A stretch of 64,000 bases of DNA. It comes from Roseofilum halophilum BLCC-M91 (GTDB lineage Bacteria > Cyanobacteriota > Cyanobacteriia > Cyanobacteriales > Desertifilaceae). Where the stretch lies: assembly GCF_030068445.1 (NCBI RefSeq), contig NZ_JAQPOK010000079.1:1-64000 (forward strand), given 5' to 3'. The stretch's first letter is position 1, and every line of letters begins with the position of its first letter. Below the pieces are notes generated by a model. The model searched no databases. It saw only the letters and a program-made list of their open reading frames with translations, and was not told where the DNA came from. This document shows positions 1-9,818 of this stretch, in pieces. The position numbers were made by a program, and so were the translations under genes.

Positions 1-4
1 GCGC

Positions 5-34
5 GGTAATGGGTAATGGGTAATAGGTAATGGG
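5..34. repeat. Short tandem heptamer repeat (GGGTAAT)
   Basis: About four copies of a GGGTAAT-like heptamer, one diverged to AGGTAAT. Such short tandem repeats are common between cyanobacterial genes. The rest of positions 35-259 holds no convincing gene: the open frames there have no recognisable product and no good ribosome binding site. Confidence 0.7.
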
Positions 35-259
35 AAAACCATTTTTTACGCTATGCGTGCCCATTCTTCAGGCTTTTCATGGGACAACACTCTCAAGGAA
101 CATTTCGATTACTGTACCTCATAACATCGAAAAACGCTGTAATGGAGAGAATACTGTTAATGAGGGTAGAAGTGAGTCCGGCTGTAGTCATAAAGGTATG
201 TTTAAGAGAGAATGTACAGCTTTTTATTTTGCCGGATGGGGGACTGGGAGAATGTTAAG

Positions 260-772
260 TTAGGTCAAGAGGGTTTTGATATAGAGGCGATCGCAGCGCG
301 GGGTTTGGACTCCGGTTGCTCTTGTATATCCCCGACGTTCATAGAGCCAAATGGCTTCTTGGAGAATGGAGGCGGTTTCGACCCAAATTTGTTGATAGCC
401 TTGAGCTTGAATGCTGGATTCTAAGGTTTGCAGCAGGAAAGAGCCGAGTCCTTGTCCGCGCACGGAGGGTAAAAGATACATTTTGCGAATTTCTACGGCT
501 TTCTCTCCTTTGGAGATGGGATGATAGGCTGCTGTGCCAACCAATTGGCGATCCGATTCTATCACCCAAAATTCTCCCCCGGTTTGCAGATAGGCGCTTT
601 CTACTTCTAGAGCATCGCGATCGGTGTGTTGGGGTTCCCAAGTTAGGCCATATTCGGCTAAAACTGAGCTGATGAGGGTAGCAACGCCTTGGCGATCGCC
701 TGGTTGCCAATCTCGAATTAAATAATTACGGTAAAGCTGTCTCACGGCTGTATAGATTGATATGTTCACCAA
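260..772 (-). CDS. GNAT-family N-acetyltransferase
   Basis: A 170-residue protein with the GCN5-related acetyltransferase fold. The acetyl-CoA pyrophosphate-binding signature R-G-Q-G-L-G lies near residue 105, preceded by the beta-strand EIRKMYLLP, and the C-terminal part has the usual W-x-Y-x-R-R-G-Y element. The family moves acetyl from acetyl-CoA to an amine on a small molecule or protein; the acceptor cannot be told from sequence. The start used is TTG at 772, with GTG directly after it; no ATG is available upstream of the fold, so the true start is uncertain by a few codons. It is divergent from the permease gene with only 14 bases between the starts, so each gene's promoter must lie partly within the other gene. 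Confidence 0.85.
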   Translation of the reverse strand: MVNISIYTAVRQLYRNYLIRDWQPGDRQGVATLISSVLAEYGLTWEPQHTDRDALEVESAYLQTGGEFWVIESDRQLVGTAAYHPISKGEKAVEIRKMYLLPSVRGQGLGSFLLQTLESSIQAQGYQQIWVETASILQEAIWLYERRGYTRATGVQTPRCDRLYIKTLLT

Positions 773-786
773 AATTTTAAGCGATC

Positions 787-1815
787 ATGACTCCCTTAGT
801 TGAAAACTTAATCAAGCTCTATGTTCCTTTAATTGGCTGGACACTATTAGGATGGGGGATTGGCAAATTTCTGATTGGTACTCTCTTACCCAAAAATATT
901 AGCCCTTATCTAGGGAAAGGATTATTTCTGTTTGGTGTGCCCATTAGTATTGTGGCATTTCTGCGGAAAACGGATCTTTCAGGAGGGATTTGGATTGCAC
1001 CGTTAACGGCTTGGATCGCGATCGCAGTAGGAGCAGCCTTTGCCTGGACTTGGATCGATCTGGGAGTCAGTGATGAGCGCTTGCGATCGATTGCACGGGG
1101 GTTAAATCCTGCCCTAGAAGGGCCTCAAAATGCGGCTGTAACCGAGAGTAACTGGAGTGAACCCACCCAAGGCAGTTTTATGCTGGCGATGATGTGTGGC
1201 AATACGGGTTACTTGGGATTTCCTTGTGTTTTAGGGTTGGTGGGAGAAGATTATTTTGCCTGGGCTTTATTTTACGATTTGCTGGGATCGGCGATCGCCG
1301 TTTATGTGGTTGGGGTTGCCCTTGCTTCCTATTTTGGCAACAGCGATCAGCAACAGGAATCTATTCTACAAAGAACCTTCAAAGCCACCCGCAATAATCC
1401 TGCATTTTGGAGCCTCTTATTTGGCTTAGGATTTCGCTATGTTCCCCTTCCGGATACCCTCGAAACCACGTTATATAATGCGGCTTGGACGGTTGTGCGG
1501 ATTTCTTTGGTGTTAATTGGCATTAAGCTCAGTGAACTCAAAACCCTGGGTAAGCTCAAAAAAGCCTCTACTTGTTTACTCATTAAAATGCTCTTAGTTC
1601 CCCTAGTCGTGGGCACAGGATTAATGTTTTTTGGTATTGATGGGCCTCCGCGATTAGTGATGGTGCTACAGATGTCGATGCCTCCTTCGTTTGCTACTTT
1701 GGTGATTGCCCAAGCCTACCATCTAGACCAGGATTTGGCCGTTACCAGTTTAGCCCTTGGCTCTGTCGTTTTGTTATGTACCTTGCCCATTTGGGTGTGG
1801 TTGTTTGGCGCTTAG
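787..1815 (+). CDS. AEC-family (auxin efflux carrier-like) permease
   Basis: A 342-residue, very hydrophobic protein with about ten predicted membrane segments in two halves of five, the normal topology and length of the AEC family (COG0679). Central features are the glycine/asparagine-rich stretch MCGNTGYLGFP near residue 137 and the C-terminal MSMPPSFATLVIAQAY segment, both typical of bacterial members. The family includes malate/malonate permeases and poorly characterised efflux carriers; the substrate here is unknown. The gene is divergent from the GNAT gene and its stop overlaps the stop of the convergent oxidoreductase by four bases. Nothing links it directly to the polyketide locus 12 kb away. 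Confidence 0.85.
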   Translation: MTPLVENLIKLYVPLIGWTLLGWGIGKFLIGTLLPKNISPYLGKGLFLFGVPISIVAFLRKTDLSGGIWIAPLTAWIAIAVGAAFAWTWIDLGVSDERLRSIARGLNPALEGPQNAAVTESNWSEPTQGSFMLAMMCGNTGYLGFPCVLGLVGEDYFAWALFYDLLGSAIAVYVVGVALASYFGNSDQQQESILQRTFKATRNNPAFWSLLFGLGFRYVPLPDTLETTLYNAAWTVVRISLVLIGIKLSELKTLGKLKKASTCLLIKMLLVPLVVGTGLMFFGIDGPPRLVMVLQMSMPPSFATLVIAQAYHLDQDLAVTSLALGSVVLLCTLPIWVWLFGA

Positions 1816-2828
1816 AGAGGCGGCTTCATTTGAATATTGTAGGGGAATTCGTAAGCCGAATATAATAAATTATGGACAGATTGGGCAAATTCTAAATTAT
1901 CGGTTCCTTGTTGTAAATGGTTCCTAAAGTCCTCAAAAACCCTTTGATAATGGGTAACCATCCGGGGAGTTTCGGTGGCACAATCAGCAAGAATAGTGGA
2001 TTTTCCTTGAGGATCGGTTAAAATGAGTCGTTGCAGATCGTGGTCTAAAAGTAGTTCATAGCCCGTTTTTGCCAACTGTAAGTGAGTCGTTTTACTCTTA
2101 ATTCCTAAGCCCCAGTGGGTTTCAATCCATCCTCGACCGGCGCAGTGGCCGTCTGTTGTAGCAAATTTGAATCCGACTTGGCTATGAATATCTACATGGG
2201 GGTGAGTGAACTCTAGAGTAAAATGGGATTGGGTCAGGTCTAAAGCAGGAATCAGTTTATTGATTACGCTTAAGGCATTGACTCCAGAATCCATCCAACT
2301 CGAAATTAAACTATGGGCATGAGGCTTTAAGGCTCCGACCCAATAGGGGTCATAAAAATGGGCAAAAAATCCCGTTATGGGGCCGTAAGTTGTCTCTAAT
2401 TCGGGTTGATGGTCTAGAAACCACAAGATTTCAGCGCCAAAAGCCGCATGAAAGGCGATCGCCAAGGGAACCTGAGCTTGGGATGCCTGATGGATTAAGG
2501 TTTCCCACTCCTCTCTAGAACGGGTGGCGGGTTTTTCTAAGAGGATGGGTTTACCCCAGGATAAGGCTTCTTGCGCTACGGTATAGTGACTGGGAGAACT
2601 CGTAGCAATGATAACAGCATCAGGGTGAAGTTGCTCGTACAATTCATGAAGAGTTGTAAAAGCAGGACAATAGGGATAATGATGATTCCAGGTATCGACT
2701 TTCTGGCGATCGCGATCGCTCACTCCAACTACCGTCAAGCCTTCTACCTTAGCTAAGGCCGGCCAATAATACTGGGTGACGTTACCCAATCCGATAATCG
2801 CTAACCGAAAGATAGAAACTTGAGCCAT
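1812..2828 (-). CDS. Gfo/Idh/MocA-family NAD(P)-dependent oxidoreductase
   Basis: A 338-residue protein with an N-terminal Rossmann fold: the G-L-G-N-V-T dinucleotide loop is at about residues 13-18, followed by the family motif LLEKPATRSREEW near residue 95, whose Lys-Pro is characteristic. The C-terminal alpha/beta domain binds the substrate, usually a sugar, inositol or related polyol. Many members oxidise or reduce sugar hydroxyls or act in nucleotide-sugar pathways; the substrate is not predictable. The start ATG at 2828 sits directly before IFRLAIIGLGNV, as expected. It converges on the AEC permease gene and is divergent from the GH57-like gene, with about 190 bases of promoter DNA between. 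Confidence 0.88.
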   Translation of the reverse strand: MAQVSIFRLAIIGLGNVTQYYWPALAKVEGLTVVGVSDRDRQKVDTWNHHYPYCPAFTTLHELYEQLHPDAVIIATSSPSHYTVAQEALSWGKPILLEKPATRSREEWETLIHQASQAQVPLAIAFHAAFGAEILWFLDHQPELETTYGPITGFFAHFYDPYWVGALKPHAHSLISSWMDSGVNALSVINKLIPALDLTQSHFTLEFTHPHVDIHSQVGFKFATTDGHCAGRGWIETHWGLGIKSKTTHLQLAKTGYELLLDHDLQRLILTDPQGKSTILADCATETPRMVTHYQRVFEDFRNHLQQGTDNLEFAQSVHNLLYSAYEFPYNIQMKPPL

Positions 2829-2895
2829 AAAAATTGAGGACTAAAGATTATGTTGTTTAAGATAGCACTAAGGATACAAAATGTCCGGAATTATT

Positions 2896-2925
2896 CTGAA
2901 ATCAACCGTATAATTAAGCTATAAT
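2896..2925 (+). promoter_or_regulatory. Putative sigma-70-type promoter for the GH57-like gene
   Basis: Two perfect TATAAT hexamers lie at 2909-2914 and 2920-2925. The second has a CTGAAA hexamer (four of six matches to TTGACA) 18 bases upstream at 2896-2901. Transcription would begin near 2932, giving a leader of about 80 bases before the ATG at 3016. Inferred from motif match only. Confidence 0.4.
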
Positions 2926-3015
2926 AGGCAACAAGAAACTGCATGATAGGATGGGACTCTATTTAACGCTTTCTCATTAGCCAATCCTCCCTATTTTTCC
3001 GTATAGAAACAAACT

Positions 3016-5064
3016 ATGCTTTCCGAACCCTCGAAGCGATCGCCTACAGATATTTTAACCTCTAATCCAGCAGAGTCTTCTGATTGTCTCTCCTTGGTGG
3101 TTCTCTTCCATCTCAATCTTGCCTTCTCATCGATTGAGATAGAGCAGCGTCCCCTAGTGGTGGAACGGTGCTATTGGCCAGTTCTCAGATTAGCATCTGA
3201 ATTGAATCTACCTGTAGCCATTGAAGTGACAGGTTACACTCTAGAAGTGGTGGCTGAACTCGATCCTAGATGGGTAGATCGATTAAGGGGTTTAATTCAT
3301 GAAGGCAAGTGTGAATTAATTGGCAGTGGATATGCCCAAATTATTGGCCCCATCGTTCCAGATAAAGTGAATACTGCCAATCTCTATTGGGGTCATCAAG
3401 TATATCAGAAGCTCTTAGGAATTCGGCCCACAATTGCCTTAGTCAACGAACAAGCTTATTCTGCAAGTTTGGTTTCTCACTACTTAAGGGCAGGATATCA
3501 AGCGATCGTTATGGAATGGAATAATCCCTATCGATATCATAGGGAATGGAAACCAGAATGGCGTTATTATCCTCAATATGCCTGTAGTCAAATGGGAGAA
3601 AGAATTCCCGTGATTTGGAATAATTCGATCGCGTTTCAAAAATTCCAGCAATATATTCATGGAGACTTGGAAGGGTATGAATATGTGGATGAATATTTGC
3701 TTAGTCATCTAGAAGCCAAAGACCGAGTATTGATGTTATATGGAAATGATGCCGAAGTGTTTAATTTCCGTCCCGGTCGGTACGCCACTGAAGCGAGCAT
3801 TAAAGTTGATGAATGGCAAAAAATCTATGATTTAGTCAACAAATTACAAGCAGATGGTCGATTTGAGTTTATTCCTGTCAGCAACGTATTAGAGCGATTA
3901 TCATCCTCCCTAGGCGGTCATGATTTATCCTTGGAGTCTTCAGAAGATCCAATTCCCGTCAAGAAACAAAGAAAGTATAATATTACCCGGTGGGCAGTCA
4001 CGGGGACGGATTTAGAGATTAATAGCCAATGTTGGTCAATTTACAATTATCTCAAAGGTCGAGTCAGTTATACCGATCCAGTTTGGCAGGAGTTATGTTA
4101 CCTATGGAGTAGCGATTTTCGCACTCATATTACAGCTAAACGCTTGATAGATTATGAACAGAGGTTAAAAACTCTGGCGGATGAGTTAGGAGTCGTGTTT
4201 GTGACTCCTCAGTTAAAGTCTGGAAATTGGAATCGTTCTCTACCTCCTCAGCTAAAGGTAGAGCGCCGAAATCGGTGGTTAACGTTGGAGACAGAGAAGA
4301 TTAAACTACGCCTGAATTGCGATCGCGGATTATGCATCGATCGATTATGGTTTAAGGGGGTTTCGTCGCACTGGTTATGTGGCACATTACACCATGGCTA
4401 TTATGATGATATTGATTGGGTAGATGAGCATTTTTGTGGACATTTAATCTTTCAGTCTCCTGGAAGTCGGTGTATTGATGATTTAAAACCAGTCGATCCA
4501 ATAATACAATTTGATGCAGATGAGCAAAAAATCTGGGTGACAGGTCGGATAACAACTGAATTAGGAACGATTCAAAAACAAGTGGGTATCGGGCTAACGT
4601 CTGAGCAAGTCGATTTAGGGTATGAGTTGGACTTTCCGAAGGATATCATGGGTTATTTACGCTGTGGATATGTTATGCTAAATCCCCAGGCCTTTGAATT
4701 AGACAGTTTATTTTTTGCGACTCATAATGGTGGAAACCAGCTAGAAACGTTTCGGTTAGACGATAAGTCTTTCGATCACCATCGGACAGTTTCTTCAATG
4801 GTTTCTTCCATGTGTGGGTTAGGGGTAACGGAGGGAACAGTGATTTTAGGCGATCGTTATCACCAGATCCAGGTGACTCTTGATAAAGCCGAAGCCGCTT
4901 TATTGGGTATGGTAACTGCTCAACGGATTGGCAACAGCTATTTTTTCCGTCTGGCTTTTTCGGCTAGGGAAGTAGATGAGACAGCAAAAAAAGATTTATT
5001 TTACATCATTGATCCTGATAACAATCCTTCAGTTTATCGCTTATCGATTACCGCTCAATGTTGA
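3016..5064 (+). CDS. Glycoside hydrolase family 57-like protein (alpha-amylase / glucanotransferase type)
   Basis: A 682-residue, probably cytoplasmic protein with no signal peptide. The N-terminal ~300 residues form a GH57-like (beta/alpha)7 barrel. LVNEQAYS near residue 141 matches the family region carrying the catalytic Glu nucleophile, and YGNDAEVFNF near residue 241 matches the region carrying the Asp acid/base. Residues about 420-680 form a second, beta-rich domain like the C-terminal domains of GH57 glucanotransferases and mannosidase-like enzymes. GH57 enzymes act on alpha-glucans with retention. Catalytic acids appear present, but the family holds many proteins of unproven activity, so the substrate is open. 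The next gene is a sugar-type solute-binding protein on the same strand after 158 bases, which would fit carbohydrate use. Confidence 0.72.
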   Translation: MLSEPSKRSPTDILTSNPAESSDCLSLVVLFHLNLAFSSIEIEQRPLVVERCYWPVLRLASELNLPVAIEVTGYTLEVVAELDPRWVDRLRGLIHEGKCELIGSGYAQIIGPIVPDKVNTANLYWGHQVYQKLLGIRPTIALVNEQAYSASLVSHYLRAGYQAIVMEWNNPYRYHREWKPEWRYYPQYACSQMGERIPVIWNNSIAFQKFQQYIHGDLEGYEYVDEYLLSHLEAKDRVLMLYGNDAEVFNFRPGRYATEASIKVDEWQKIYDLVNKLQADGRFEFIPVSNVLERLSSSLGGHDLSLESSEDPIPVKKQRKYNITRWAVTGTDLEINSQCWSIYNYLKGRVSYTDPVWQELCYLWSSDFRTHITAKRLIDYEQRLKTLADELGVVFVTPQLKSGNWNRSLPPQLKVERRNRWLTLETEKIKLRLNCDRGLCIDRLWFKGVSSHWLCGTLHHGYYDDIDWVDEHFCGHLIFQSPGSRCIDDLKPVDPIIQFDADEQKIWVTGRITTELGTIQKQVGIGLTSEQVDLGYELDFPKDIMGYLRCGYVMLNPQAFELDSLFFATHNGGNQLETFRLDDKSFDHHRTVSSMVSSMCGLGVTEGTVILGDRYHQIQVTLDKAEAALLGMVTAQRIGNSYFFRLAFSAREVDETAKKDLFYIIDPDNNPSVYRLSITAQC

Positions 5065-5222
5065 TCATACATATTCGGATTTCACCAGTATAAAGAATAG
5101 CTAAAATTGGAGAGAAAATAGAGATCTGTATACAGACAGACCATCAGCCGTTTTGAAGCGAGCATGATACGCTATGATGGCATCGATCTTGCCTATGCAT
5201 GAGTAGTGTTGGATATTAAATT

Positions 5223-6593
5223 ATGAAACGGCGGCAGTTTACAAATTTATCTCTATTTTTACTGGGCCTGACTTTGGCAAACTGCGGTCAAAGGCCAGAG
5301 TCTCAGACGACAACCAGTAGCGGCGGGGAGAGTGTTCGGATTTGGTGGAGTCAAGGCTTTTATCCAGAGGAAACGGAAGCTATCCGTCAGTTAGTGCAGC
5401 AATGGGAGACCGATAGTGGGTTACCTGTGGAACTGACCCTTTATAGTGAAGGGGATATTCTGCAAGAGGCGGAACGGGCGATCGCTGCTGGCAATCCTCC
5501 CGATGTTCTGTATAGTCATGATGCTGATTTAACCTTTATTCCTAAACTGGCTTGGAATAATCAGTTGGCGGATGTTTCCGATGTGATTGAAGCCGCCCAA
5601 TCTTTCTATACTCCCACCGTTCTGAATGCGGTTAAATACTTAAACGAAACGACGGGAGAACGGAGTTATTATTCTGCACCCATCACTCAAACCACTAATC
5701 ATATCCATTATTGGCAACCGTTGCTCTCTTCTATTCGTGCAGGAGAAGAAGCGATTCCTAAAGATTGGGATGCATTTTGGGAGTTTTGGGAATCAGCCCA
5801 AGCTCCCATCAAGAATCAAGGGCAAAGTAATTTTTATAGTATGGGGTTACCCATGTCTGCTTCAGCCTCGGATACCTTCTTTGTGTTCGAGCAATTTTTG
5901 GCGGCTTTTGATGTGGAAATTGTCAATCAAGCGGGGGACTTGCAAGTAGACAGCGCCCAAGTCCGTGAGGGAATCATACAAGCACTAGAGGCTTATACCC
6001 GGTTTTATAAACAACAATATGTTCCTCCAGAAGCGATTAACTGGGGAAATGCGGATAATAATGTGACTTTTCTGAGTCGTTCCACATTGATGACCATTAA
6101 TCCGACCCTCTCTATCCCTGGCTCGCAACGACAAGATAAAATCACCTATGAGGAACAACTGTTGACGACTCTTTGGCCCAATAAACCAAATGGCGATCCG
6201 ATGGATTCAGTGGTTTCGATTAAACAAGTAGTGATTTTTGAATCTTCAAAATATAAGGATGAAGCGAAGCAGTTCTTATCCTATTTGATTGAACCAGACA
6301 ATCTCAAACTCTATATTCAAGGGTCTCAAGGGCGCTTTTTCCCAGTGATGCCTCAACTGTTGGAAGATCCGTTTTGGCAAGATTCTACCGATCCGCACAT
6401 TTCAACAGCTTCTCAACAATTTTATCGGACTCGTCCATTTGCACAAGCTTTGAATCCGGCTTATAGTGAGGTGCAAAGCCGAAATGTTTGGGGGAAAGTG
6501 ATTGCTGAGATGGTGAGTGAGGATTTGTCACCTCAAGATGCCACTAATCGGGCGATCGCAGCGATTAAAACCATTTTTCAGGATTGGCAGTAA
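5223..6593 (+). CDS. ABC-transporter extracellular solute-binding lipoprotein (family 1, sugar type)
   Basis: A 456-residue protein with an N-terminal lipoprotein signal: MKRRQF, a hydrophobic helix, then LTLANC with Cys about residue 21 as the likely lipidation site (Asn at -1 is uncommon). The mature part begins VRIWWSQGFYPEE and carries the bilobal family 1 binding-protein pattern, including the hinge-region NPPDVLYSHDADLTF. Family 1 proteins bind oligosaccharides, polyols or glycerol-phosphate compounds and deliver them to an inner-membrane permease. No permease or ATPase gene is adjacent; instead a membrane sensor kinase begins 51 bases downstream. The protein may feed a transporter encoded elsewhere or act as a ligand-binding partner of that kinase (inference). 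Confidence 0.85.
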   Translation: MKRRQFTNLSLFLLGLTLANCGQRPESQTTTSSGGESVRIWWSQGFYPEETEAIRQLVQQWETDSGLPVELTLYSEGDILQEAERAIAAGNPPDVLYSHDADLTFIPKLAWNNQLADVSDVIEAAQSFYTPTVLNAVKYLNETTGERSYYSAPITQTTNHIHYWQPLLSSIRAGEEAIPKDWDAFWEFWESAQAPIKNQGQSNFYSMGLPMSASASDTFFVFEQFLAAFDVEIVNQAGDLQVDSAQVREGIIQALEAYTRFYKQQYVPPEAINWGNADNNVTFLSRSTLMTINPTLSIPGSQRQDKITYEEQLLTTLWPNKPNGDPMDSVVSIKQVVIFESSKYKDEAKQFLSYLIEPDNLKLYIQGSQGRFFPVMPQLLEDPFWQDSTDPHISTASQQFYRTRPFAQALNPAYSEVQSRNVWGKVIAEMVSEDLSPQDATNRAIAAIKTIFQDWQ

Positions 6594-6644
6594 CTTTCCT
6601 GGTACATAGGTACATTAATCCTACTTTTCTTTGAGGCAAGTGTT

Positions 6645-9600
6645 ATGCTCAAGTTTCTCCGAAAAAGTCTCCTGTCTCAGTTGGTGACCTCTTTCTCTCT
6701 CTTGTCTTTAGTGACGGTTAGTGTGGTGGCGATCGCTGCCTATATTAGGGCAAGAGATTCCTTGAGAGACTCAGTATATAATCGCTTGCAAGTGGCTACG
6801 TCCCTTAAAGAATATCAACTGGATGATTGGGTGCAAACCCAGTATCAAGATGTGCTATTACTGGCTAAATCTCCCACCCTTCTCAACCAAGGGCAATATT
6901 TACTCCGTTCAAGCTCTGAAGCTCCCATCCTCATCACCGATTCAGATCCCAAGGATGTCGTTATTGCCCAAGAGCAGTTAAAAAAGTTGGGGTATTATCA
7001 AGGGGCGATCGACGGTATTTATGGCAGTGGCACAGAAGCAGCGATCGCCGAGTTTCAGAACGATCAAAACCTAGATCCGGATACCCCCTTAACCTTAAAA
7101 GCTCTCAACACCTTAATTGCCTATGAAAGTATTGCTGAAGAATTGGCAAAATTTGCTGAGGTTAAACCCAGTTTACAAGAAATTTCTTTGTTAACTACAG
7201 GAGGAATTGTCGCCTTATCGACCAATAAAACCAAAGAGAAAACCTATCAACCATTAGGGACAACCACAACCTATTTTACAGAAGATCAATCCACCAGAGT
7301 CGTTCCCACCTTTTATACCTCTCCCATTACCCGACAATCAGCCATTACCTTTGCCACCCCTATCCTCGATCGCTCCGGTCAACGTCTGGGAGTCTTAGCT
7401 GTCGATCTCGATCTCCAAGGGATTGATGATATTATTCGCGAAAAAACCGGCTTAGGTGAAACCGGTGCAACCTATCTGATTGGCCGCTTAGGAAATCGCA
7501 ATGTGTTTATTTCTCAGCAAAGTCTTGAAGCAGAAGAAGAGAGTAGCAACTCGGAAAATCCAGAGCAATTAACAGAAGTCAATAGCTTTGGGATTGAGCA
7601 AGCAACTGAAGGCATTGATGGGTTAGGCCTTTATAGAAATTATAAAGGAACTCCAGTAATTGGAGCTTATGTTTGGATGGAAAATCAAAATTTAGCCTTG
7701 TTAGCAGAAATGAACCAAGCAGAAGCCTTTGCTCCCGCCCAAAGACTGTTGAAGGAAATTTTGCAAATCGGGTTAAGTGCGGCTTTATTTTTATTGATTA
7801 TTATATATCTTATTTCCCGTCGCATCACTCAACCGATTTTGGGCATTACAGAAACAGCTCTTCAGGTCAGTGATGGCAATCTAAAATCTCAAGCGCCCGT
7901 GCTGACCGAAGATGAGATCGGGACTTTAGCACAAGCGTTTAACCAGATGATTAATCAACTGCAAGAATCCAAAAATGATTTAGAAAATCAGGTGGAATCT
8001 GCCACTCAATCTTTACAAGAAACCTTGGCAAACTTAACTTCAATTATTGATAATATTGCTGACGGTCTATTGGTGACGAATACAGAAGGAATAATAACGC
8101 AAACAAACCAAGCCCTATTTAAGTTGTTTGACTTAGAAACGGGAAGTTTGGTCAACAGAAAGAGTGAAGATATTTTTGGCGGTGTTTTTTCTGAATTGGG
8201 AATCAAGGTTAAACAAAATACCGACAGCATTTTTCAGTCAGAGATTGACTTATCAGAAAATCGGATTGGCAAAATTGTGGCCACAGGAGTTTCCAAAACC
8301 GATCCCCAGTTAGGCCAACAATTTTTGGGGTGTGTTTTCTTGGTGAGAGATATTACCGCAGATAAGGAAGTCGATCGGATGAAAACTGAGTTTATTTCGA
8401 CGGTTTCTCATGAATTGAGAACGCCTTTGACTTCGGTCTTAGGGTTTGCCAAACTGATTAGGAAAAAACTAGAAGAGGTGCTATTACCTAGAGTAGATAT
8501 CACAGATCAGAAAGTCCAACGGGCAGTCAATCAAGTAAGTACGAACTTAGATATTATTGTTTCTGAAGGCGTGCGGTTAACGGCCTTAATTAATGATGTG
8601 TTAGATCTGGCCAAAATGGAAGCTGGTAAAGTCGATTGGAAAGATCAACCGGTGGCGATCGAGAAACTGATAGAACGAGCTACGGTAGCAACGACTTCCT
8701 TGTTTAATCAGAATCAAGTTCAATTAGTGGTTGAAGTAGAAGATAATATACCGATCATTCGCGGAGATGAAGACAAATTAATGCAAGTTGTGATTAATTT
8801 GATTTCTAATGCTGTTAAGTTTACGGAGCAAGGAAGGGTCACCTGTAAGGCACGAAAACAAGGTGAAACGGTGGTGGTGCAAGTGATAGATACAGGGATT
8901 GGGATGTCCGCAGAAGATTTACCTAAAGTGTTCGAGAAGTTTAAGCAAGTGGGGGATACCCTGATTAATAAACCGAAAGGAACCGGATTAGGATTACCGA
9001 TTTGTAAGGAAATTATTGAGCATCATGGCGGCCATATTTGGGTCGAAAGTGACATAGGTGTGGGGAGTACCTTTGCCTTTTGGTTGCCCATATCAGAAAG
9101 TCCTGGGGATATGGGATGGAATCAGTTAGTGCAAAAATTAACTGATTCTCCTGTTGATAACCAGGGGAATGGAGAGCAAAGACAACGGGTGATTTTGGTG
9201 GTTGATGATGATGCGAATATTCGAGAGTTCCTGACTCAACATTTGGATATGGAAGGGTATGATGTACGACAAGCGGCGAATGGACAGGAGGCGATCGCCC
9301 AAATTAAGCAGCAAAAACCCGATTTAGTGGTTTTAGATGTGATGATGCCAGAGTTGAATGGATTGGATGTGACTGCGATTCTCAAACACGATCCAGAAAC
9401 CATGCATATTCCCATTCTGATGATTTCGGCTGACGATCGCTCCGAAAGAGGTTATCGTATTGGTGTGGATCAATATCTGACTAAACCTATAAGCTCGGAA
9501 CAATTTTTACAGAGGGTGCAGACGCTACTGGATCAAAAATACTCATCTAAACGAGTGTTAGTCTTCGATCAACAATCTTCAAATGCACAAACCCTAGCGC

Positions 9601-9818
9601 AAATCCTCCAATCTCAAGGATATCAAATGAAAACTATGAATACGGAGGATGCGCTATTTGCAGCGAATCCTGATTTGGTTATTACTGATGTGAATATATC
9701 TAATACTTCTAGATTAGTAAAAACTTTAAGGTTTCAAAAAGGTAACGATCAAGTCATTGTTTTGTTATTAGAGAATCCCCCTATGCAGAATGAAAATAAA
9801 ACTGAAGTCATTAATTAA
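6645..9818 (+). CDS. Hybrid sensor histidine kinase with periplasmic PG-binding-like and Cache regions
   Basis: A 1057-residue transmembrane kinase. Order: membrane helix about 8-35; periplasmic region about 36-370 that contains a peptidoglycan-binding-domain-1-like segment (about 101-163, with LKKLGYYQGAIDGIYG) inside a Cache-type sensor; second membrane helix about 375-395; HAMP; coiled coil; PAS about 465-575; HisKA with the phospho-accepting His589 in SHELRTPL; HATPase_c with N box (NLISNAVKF), DTGIGM and GTGLGLP; receiver domain with Asp898 in VLDVMMP; and a shorter second receiver-like segment from about 965 whose acceptor-like Asp remains but whose conserved Lys region is lost. The start ATG has GAGG about nine bases upstream. 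It overlaps the next gene by 29 bases, so a kinase-cyclase-response regulator operon is likely. Confidence 0.92.
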   Translation: MLKFLRKSLLSQLVTSFSLLSLVTVSVVAIAAYIRARDSLRDSVYNRLQVATSLKEYQLDDWVQTQYQDVLLLAKSPTLLNQGQYLLRSSSEAPILITDSDPKDVVIAQEQLKKLGYYQGAIDGIYGSGTEAAIAEFQNDQNLDPDTPLTLKALNTLIAYESIAEELAKFAEVKPSLQEISLLTTGGIVALSTNKTKEKTYQPLGTTTTYFTEDQSTRVVPTFYTSPITRQSAITFATPILDRSGQRLGVLAVDLDLQGIDDIIREKTGLGETGATYLIGRLGNRNVFISQQSLEAEEESSNSENPEQLTEVNSFGIEQATEGIDGLGLYRNYKGTPVIGAYVWMENQNLALLAEMNQAEAFAPAQRLLKEILQIGLSAALFLLIIIYLISRRITQPILGITETALQVSDGNLKSQAPVLTEDEIGTLAQAFNQMINQLQESKNDLENQVESATQSLQETLANLTSIIDNIADGLLVTNTEGIITQTNQALFKLFDLETGSLVNRKSEDIFGGVFSELGIKVKQNTDSIFQSEIDLSENRIGKIVATGVSKTDPQLGQQFLGCVFLVRDITADKEVDRMKTEFISTVSHELRTPLTSVLGFAKLIRKKLEEVLLPRVDITDQKVQRAVNQVSTNLDIIVSEGVRLTALINDVLDLAKMEAGKVDWKDQPVAIEKLIERATVATTSLFNQNQVQLVVEVEDNIPIIRGDEDKLMQVVINLISNAVKFTEQGRVTCKARKQGETVVVQVIDTGIGMSAEDLPKVFEKFKQVGDTLINKPKGTGLGLPICKEIIEHHGGHIWVESDIGVGSTFAFWLPISESPGDMGWNQLVQKLTDSPVDNQGNGEQRQRVILVVDDDANIREFLTQHLDMEGYDVRQAANGQEAIAQIKQQKPDLVVLDVMMPELNGLDVTAILKHDPETMHIPILMISADDRSERGYRIGVDQYLTKPISSEQFLQRVQTLLDQKYSSKRVLVFDQQSSNAQTLAQILQSQGYQMKTMNTEDALFAANPDLVITDVNISNTSRLVKTLRFQKGNDQVIVLLLENPPMQNENKTEVIN

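Noticed and set aside
30-424. Two overlapping plus-strand open frames at the left edge
   Set aside because: No ribosome binding site, no recognisable product; the second lies mostly on the complement of the GNAT gene.
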